64,000 nt of DNA from contig JARUPZ010000012.1 in NCBI GenBank assembly GCA_031213475.1, positions 8,948,727 to 9,012,726 of the forward strand, read 5' to 3'. Each line of letters begins with the position of its first letter. Within the stretch, counting starts at the first letter, position 1. A model generated the notes under the pieces. That model was not told where the DNA came from and ran no database searches. It saw only the letters and a program-made list of their open reading frames with translations. A program made the translations under genes and the position numbers. This DNA comes from Nereocystis luetkeana (taxonomy: Eukaryota; Sar; Phaeophyceae; Laminariales; Laminariaceae). Below, in pieces: positions 57,945 through 64,000 of the stretch.

Positions 57945-58650
57945 CTGACTCCTATGGGACCAGAAACCAGAAACCAGAACAGGGTTTCCCCTTTGAAACC
58001 CACACAGCCGATGGGAGATACTATATGGTACTGGTATATACCTGGTATTATACCGCAGAAGAAGGAAAAAGCTTTCAACACACAACACCTACCACCGCCC
58101 ATGATATCTCGCCTAACAGGGCACGAGATAGCGTCAAACCTCCGTATGCTCCACAGCTCTGAACGTGGTTGCTACCAAGTGTGAGGGACGTTGATGCTGT
58201 GTGGCCGGGGTTCTCGCTCGAGACGTGAGATGAGCCTGACCCATTTGTGGCCTGTTTTTTTAGACGAAACTGGTTCAACGTCCCTCAAAACTTGGTAATC
58301 CATTTTCGTCTAAAAAAGATAGGCCACAAATGGGTCAGGCTCTCACGTCTCGAGCGAGAACTCCGGTCACACAGCATCAACGCCCCTCAAACTTGGTAGC
58401 AATCACGTCCAGAGCAGTGGAGCATACGGCCTCGAAAATTTGACGCTATCTCGTGCCCTGTGAGGCGAGATATCATGGGGGGTGGTAGGTGTCGTGTGTC
58501 TGTGTGTTGAAAACACAGGTTTTCATGTTTTGGGCAGTGATCGGAAATAAATGGCTCATGTCTGCCAACGGCACTACCCTGGGGTTTACTATACGATGAG
58601 GGGAAACCTTGTTTTGTTTTCCGGTTTCTTATTCCATACGACAGAGTCTC
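57945..58650. repeat. 0.7-kb inverted repeat (foldback)
   Basis: Left arm about 57945-58268, right arm about 58290-58650, spacer about 20-25 bp. Arms share GATATCTCGCCT-ACAGGGCACG, GGTTCTCGCTCGAGACGTGA-type and GACCCATTTGTGGCCT. Inner 200 bp about 90 per cent, outer parts about 65 per cent identical. Both arms encode PPPMISRLTGHEIASN and CYQV toward the centre. Confidence 0.8.
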
Positions 58651-58659
58651 AAGTGGGCT

Positions 58660-58815
58660 ATAGAGAGTGTGTGTGTTGATCACATTAAACCGTTCTTTCT
58701 ACCCGTCGACATCCAGCACCACCAGTGTCCGTGCCGATTCTTCTATCCTAGAAGAGATACAAGTTCTGCGGTCACAAAGCTACGCCACAGAGATACTACG
58801 TTGCCACGTGTTTGA
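58660..58815 (+). repeat. R1 head fragment
   Basis: TTAAACCGTTCTTTCTACCC to ACTACGTTGCCACGTG; no tail. Confidence 0.65.
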
Positions 58816-59259
58816 ATACGCTTGCTGTATAACGTGGCCTATATAACCGCGCGGCGTGCCCCTATGGCGTAGGTCGAGAAGAGAAATACTTGTACAATAA
58901 GCCACACACAACACACACCAGGTGGATCAATACCTTTCTGTCAGAGACCCCACCACATAAACCACACACAGGAGGTAAGCCGCACCAAGATTGTCACCGG
59001 CTGCACCACTCACATATAGACAGGCAGTAACGTTATCATCAAAGCCTGGACCGTATCATTAACATCAGCGACTGCTCCCGGAGGAGAAGCTCCATCCCTC
59101 CATCCACGAGGCATACTAGATAATGCCCCGATACATAATACGAAACCCCACAACACATGAAACCCCCAATATCCGTAGACCTGTATCACGCTACCGCATA
59201 CCACAAACAGCCCCCCTATTCGGTGCGCGATACGATAGGTCCCGAATATCTTATCACCA

Positions 59260-59430
59260 ATTGCCAGGTAAAACGGCAAGCCCCAAATTCCATAAATAGA
59301 TAATTGCCAAGGTAAAACGGCAACCCCAAATCCCATTCTTCATCGTTGCCAAAGTAAAACGGCAACCCCAAATTCCACACTTCAGAATCGCCAATGTAAA
59401 ACGGCACTCCCGATACCAAATATCTCAATC
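59260..59430. repeat. 42/43-bp minisatellite, four units
   Basis: Units at 59261, 59304, 59346 and 59388 share TTGCCAAGGTAAAACGGCAA and CCCCAAATTCCA. Because the period is close to a codon multiple, the minus frame shows repeated LGLPFYxGN. Position next to copia element 2 suggests LTR or flank. Confidence 0.75.
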
Positions 59431-59849
59431 TCGATTCCGGTGGAGACCTCCTAAAATATATCAAGACAGTGACTATGAGAAGGGAAAAAATCCAACAAAC
59501 GGAAGTATGTTGGTAGAACCTTAAAAAAAAATCAATAACACCGCCTTCACATAGATATCGTACCGCCCGATAGCATCGGCCCCCTGTTTTGCACTCTGGA
59601 AGAAGAGCAGAACAACAGAACGTCTCTGATGTAGGACATCTCAAATCGAACTATTATAGCCCCCCTGCTATTAGTAGGAGCTCACTCCGGGAGTATGCAA
59701 AAGTCAACAACATACTGCATCTAAATTTGAAAGTACTATGGATACTAGTAATTTTGGGTCCCCTGTACGTTGTGCATACTTGACCAATAGCCAATGGGTA
59801 CGGCACGATTCATCAAGACCATCGGCATACCCTATTGGCGTATTAACAT

Positions 59850-62800
59850 TACCCAACGCATGAGTACATCCCAATACTTTCTCCAATTCCCTAAAAATTA
59901 CTCTTCTCCGTTCTCATCACCCAATACCCCAAAACATCCGAAACCAAGAAATAAAAGCAAGAAATCACCACAAATTCATCACAAAGTTGCGATGAAAGCG
60001 GAACGCTTCCGTGGGCAAAGGCTTCGTGAGGAAGTGAGCATGCTGCAATGCCGACGATACGTGGACAATCTCGAACTCCTCATTAGCAACACGTTCCCGA
60101 AGGAAGTGATGGCGGACATCAATGTGCTTACTGTTCGGAGTGGTCACAGGGTTTTTCGCCAAATGTATCGCCCCCTGGTTATCTTCTTTCACCGTGGTAC
60201 ATCCAACATCGCGGTCCGGAAAAATAAAATCCAGAGATAACGCATGAAAATCGCCTCGCGGAAACTGGTGGCCATCGCCACATACTCTGCCTCCGTGGAC
60301 GAGAGGGCAATAGATTTCTGCGTTCTAGAGTAGAACGATACACAGCCACCAGCGCACATGATAACTCCACCAGAGACAGACCTCCGGTCATTGGCCTCGT
60401 GCGCGTAGTCCGCATCCACGTACAACTCCAACTGAACTCCATTACTCACACCCCTCTGGAAAGTAATACCGTACGTACTCGCAGATTTGATGTACATAAG
60501 GATGTGCAACGCCGCCTGCCAATGTAAATAACTTTGGTGCTGCAGAGTATCTTGCCACCGCCCGAACCGCGTTAAGGATGTCCGGGCGGGTCTGATTCGC
60601 CAGCCACATCAAATGACCTACTAACGACCGAAAAGGCTCATCAACGTCTGGTTTATCCTTGCCAAACACCTCAAGCTTTAGGTCAACCACCGCAGGAATG
60701 CACTTGCCGCGGGTGACACCGAACTTCGCTACGGTGCTTTCAGCGAAAACCTGCTGCGATATCGTCAATGTCCCTGCATCCCAGTCTCGAGAGAATCGGC
60801 AACCTGCGTACCATCGCAACTCCCCCAGGTTGTTGATAAGAACGAACTGGTTCAGGTCCTCACAAAACTGGTCACACCTACTCTTAAGCCCCCTCGCAAA
60901 TATGTCACCCACATGCACCACTACTACGATAGAAACGGCCCCCGCCTCCACCAAACGCATGACACACGCATCAGCCTCACACTGCTCAAAACCAAGACCC
61001 ATCATACCACGTACTTAGTGATGATGCCATTGCCGCGACGCCTGCTTCAAACCATACAGGCTGCGACATAACTTGACCACTTTACCGGACATCGACCCGC
61101 ACCCCTTGGGGAGGCGCATGTAGACGCCCTCGCTCAACTCTGACTGGACAAACGCCTGCTCGGCATCAAAATGGCATAAATCCAATCCCAAGTCACGCGC
61201 GACGGCAGCGAGCAAACGAATGCTCGCAACGGATGGGCACGGGGAATAAGTATCGAAATAGTCAACTCCTGTACGCTGTCCAAAGCCCCTCGCTACCAAC
61301 CTGGCCTTTGCCCGCACTACTCTGCCAAATTCGTTAACCTTCCAAGAATAAACACACTTAGCAGAGATCTCGTTGATTCCGTTTCGTTGCTATGTGCCTC
61401 TATCCTTCTCATCCACCCCAGCACCGAACGTCTTCGCGCGGTACAGACCGTCGAATTCAGTGTCCATGGCGTGGAACCACTCGTCTCCGTGTTCATCCTC
61501 GCACGCTTCGCGATATGAGTCGAGCGTTACCAACTCACTCGCAGGGCATGAAGGCAGTTCAGGGGCGGGCATGTGCGGCGGAGACTGATCGGCGATGACC
61601 ATGGCGATATTCTCCCGCGCAGCTAGCATCGAAACGAAGCCATGCTGCGTACCCAGGCCCCCCTGTTGCCGCGACGCCGACCGCGTCACCGCCGGCGATA
61701 CCCGCGGTCGCTGCTGCTGCTGCACCGGCATCTCCGACACAGTGGGCGCAGGTGCGGGCGAGGAGTCTGGCGATGCAATGGTTGCGGGTGGCGCAGGGGG
61801 AAGGGACATGGGCAAGGACTCCGTCGATGCAACGGTCTCTGGCGTCGGCTCCTGCTGCTGCGGTACGGACGACGTAGCCGACAGGGGTGTGGGCGAAGAC
61901 TCTGGCGTTACACCAGGCGATGGCGTCGACGGCTGGTACCACACCTCGAAGCCCCGCGGCGCTTGCGATTGCTGAGCTGGGTCACCGACAGCCCCCCCCC
62001 CTGGTCGGTGGCGGGGACCCGGTCATCGCGGTCCCTCCATCTAACGGTGCGCGCCGGTAGCCTCACGTCACATCGGTCGAGTAGCTCGCGATGCCGGATG
62101 GCGACAACATGATCTTGCTGCAATCCGAGGCGTGGTCGTTGCCGGACTTCAGGTAGAAGCATGGCTCACCCTTCGGCTCTGACTTGGCCGCCCGCTTGGC
62201 CTTGTGGCGTCCCGGCATCATGTATGGAAGCACCGGGCCCCTGTAAGGCCTCTCGTGGAACTTCTCGAACGAGCACCTCATGTCGGGTTTGTCATCCACT
62301 TGCGCCATGAGGTTGAGCGCGTCGCACATCCACGTCCATGCTTCCGGCCACGTGCGATCGTAGTTGAGCGCCTTGGCCGGAAACTCCACCCCATCGAACA
62401 TGGTCTGGAATTCCAAAAATGCAGCCTGGCCTCCATCGGCAACAAGAGCTAGCTTGCGCTCCACCCGCCCGTTGTGCTTCGGACCGTCGACGGAGGTGAA
62501 CTCGCGACGGACGTCGTTCTCGGTCATCCGCCTTTGGAACTCGGCGCTGGTGAATTCAGACGCGTTGTCCGCGCGAAGGCATCCAGGCTTCCCGTAGGCA
62601 TTTACGGCGGCCATGAAAGTGCGGAAACCGAGGGTAACGGTGGCCGCGCTCTTGTCCGGCAGAAATACCGGCCAGCCCATGTTGGTGGCGTCGTCGACGA
62701 TCATCAAACAGTGCCGAGCGCCGCCCGATGACGTCGGCATGGGTCCTGCGAGGTCGGCGAACAGGCGCTGCATCCTCTTCTCAGCACGGGACGATGTGAA

Positions 62801-64000
62801 TTTTGCGATGGCTTTGCGGGTTCTCTTCCCCCCCGCGCCCCCATCGCAATACCCCAAACGTCCCGTCACCTTGATGCCCATTTGACGAGCAGTCTCGCGT
62901 AAAATGACATCGTGGGCGTGGCCAAGAGAACAGTGCAGGTCGTTGACGTCTATCCATCTCTGCCCACCAGGCCTCAACACTGCAGCAGCAAGTGCGGGGG
63001 GTGTCTCGTGCCTCGCTACTCGTAGTTACCGAACTTTTCCTTGCGGAAAAACACGCGTCCGTTAAGCATGTGTGCCCCGTTGTGGTCAAGGATGATGACG
63101 TGTTCCTCTTGAATCACGTTAAACGAGCAAAGGTCGAAGGGGACCCCTGGCACATACGCCACATTCTTCAGGGTCACGGCTACGTCCTCCGCACAGCGCA
63201 TCACTAGATCGACACAACTGAAAAACTCTACCTTCATTTTCTTTCCATCGCCTATGATCAAAAACTTTTCATCGGGGGTAGGGGGTCTCTTGTTGTAAAA
63301 TAATGTACAATCACCAGTGCAATGGATTGACGCAGCACTATCTCCAATCAGAATCTTACTCCTAGGCTTTGTTGGCCTCACGAGACCACCACCAACAGAA
63401 AGAGCGTGCCACTTGCCTAAAGACGTCAAATGCGCCACGAGGAGAGTGGGCCACTTGACCTGCTGATCGCTGCTGGACGTCGCTTGGCTTTCGATAGTCG
63501 AGGAAAGAGGTCCGCCCTCGTAAGCTTCCCCGGCTACTCCACTCGGCTCTGGCTGACCTTGCACTCCGCCGCCCACACCGCCCTCGTTCCAGCATGATTC
63601 GCCGCCGCCCATACCGCCCCCATCCCAGTACGGTTCGCCGCCGCCCACACCGCCCCCGCCCCATTTCGGTTCGCCGCCGCCCATACCGCCCCCGCCCCAT
63701 TTTGGTTCGCCGCCGCCCATACCGCCCCCGCCCCATTTTTGTTCGCCGCCGCCCACACCGCCCCCGTCCCACTGCTGTACGCCTCCACCCACACCGCCCC
63801 CGTCCAATTCGTCGCCACGAAATACGAAGCCAGTTTGGTGCAGAGGCCAAGCTCCCGGTGGTGGCGGTGCACTGCTGTAGTGGTTCTGAGGTGCCGGAGG
63901 GCCATACGGAGGGGCCGCGACAATGTTTGCATGCATACGGGTAGGCGGGGCAGTGCGGCATTGCCTGGCCATATGACCGAAAGCGCCACAAGTGCTGCAG
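59850..64000 (-). mobile_element. Ty1/copia LTR retrotransposon 2 (fossil, cut by window end)
   Basis: Minus-strand copia element seen from its 3' side. RNase H (about 60000-60450; SKHIDVRHHFL, DADYAHEANDRRSVSGG) and reverse transcriptase (about 60450-61330; RAKARLVARGFGQRTGVDYF) come first. A Pro/Ser-rich integrase tail (61400-61950), the integrase core (62100-62980; DLAGPMPTSSGG, NEFTSAEF-like core), protease (about 63350) and a gag knuckle (CSTCGAFGHMARQC) at the window end follow. Broken in about five or six places, so older than element 1. A purine-rich tract near 59876-59895 may mark the 3' LTR junction (TG at about 59873 on minus). The LTR itself cannot be delimited because its partner is outside the window. 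The start given is approximate. Confidence 0.85.
63565..63810 (-). repeat. 36-bp tandem repeat inside copia 2 gag
   Basis: About six to seven units of exactly 36 bp coding for a 12-residue repeat of the type GGGGMGGGEPKW on the minus strand. Period preserved without frame change. Confidence 0.85.

Noticed and set aside
58850-59660. LTR of copia element 2 with TATA-like TATATAACCG
   Set aside because: Boundaries cannot be set without the second LTR; only the purine tract near 59876 is supported.

Overview
This window is nuclear DNA of a eukaryote, most likely a photosynthetic stramenopile (ochrophyte alga, possibly a brown alga or relative). The evidence is a split-gene architecture with GT-AG introns up to about 18 kb, a signal peptide followed by an AF-type plastid-targeting junction (6786-6968, minus), Ty1/copia elements, LINEs, tRNA-derived SINEs and many palindromic MITEs. 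The species assignment is inference. Intact host coding sequence is only a few per cent of the window.

The main gene lies on the minus strand from 54951 down to 22765. Eight exons join with matching phases at all seven GT-AG junctions and give one 452-residue secreted protein. It has a signal peptide, a mature N-terminal histidine in the motif [11 protein letters not shown], an AA15/chitin-binding-type-4-like lytic polysaccharide monooxygenase (LPMO) domain, a Pro/Thr/Ala-rich linker and two C-terminal CBM1 cellulose-binding domains. About 1.36 kb of coding sequence is spread over 32 kb. The introns carry most of the repeats in the window. Intron 5 alone is 17.8 kb and holds two LINE remnants, a nested LINE/MITE/SINE/MITE stack and a satellite array.

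Layout: 1-6785 is repeat-rich with no recognisable gene. 6786-6968 is the first exon of a probable plastid-targeted protein. 8243-14347 is a Ty1/copia element with both LTRs and a 5-bp target duplication. 14353-16650 is GC-rich and holds a decayed RING-finger gene. 17330-18504 is a probable four-exon gene for a single-pass membrane protein of unknown function. 18505-22764 is repeats. 22765-54951 is the LPMO gene. 54952-59850 is repeats, including a 0.7-kb inverted repeat. From about 59850 to the window end lies a second, more decayed copia element that runs off the edge.

The most unusual non-genic signals are several families of very short palindromic elements. (1) A roughly 90-bp TTAA-flanked foldback MITE is present in about 15 copies; one copy sits in a SINE for which another SINE gives the empty site. 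(2) A roughly 110-bp TA-flanked foldback MITE carries the TIR start TATTACGGGGGACC. (3) The 9-mer TACCWGGTA occurs about 24 times against about 0.5 expected. It is present or absent as a clean 7-bp block at TA sites between copies of MITE family (2), as a transposon excision footprint would be.
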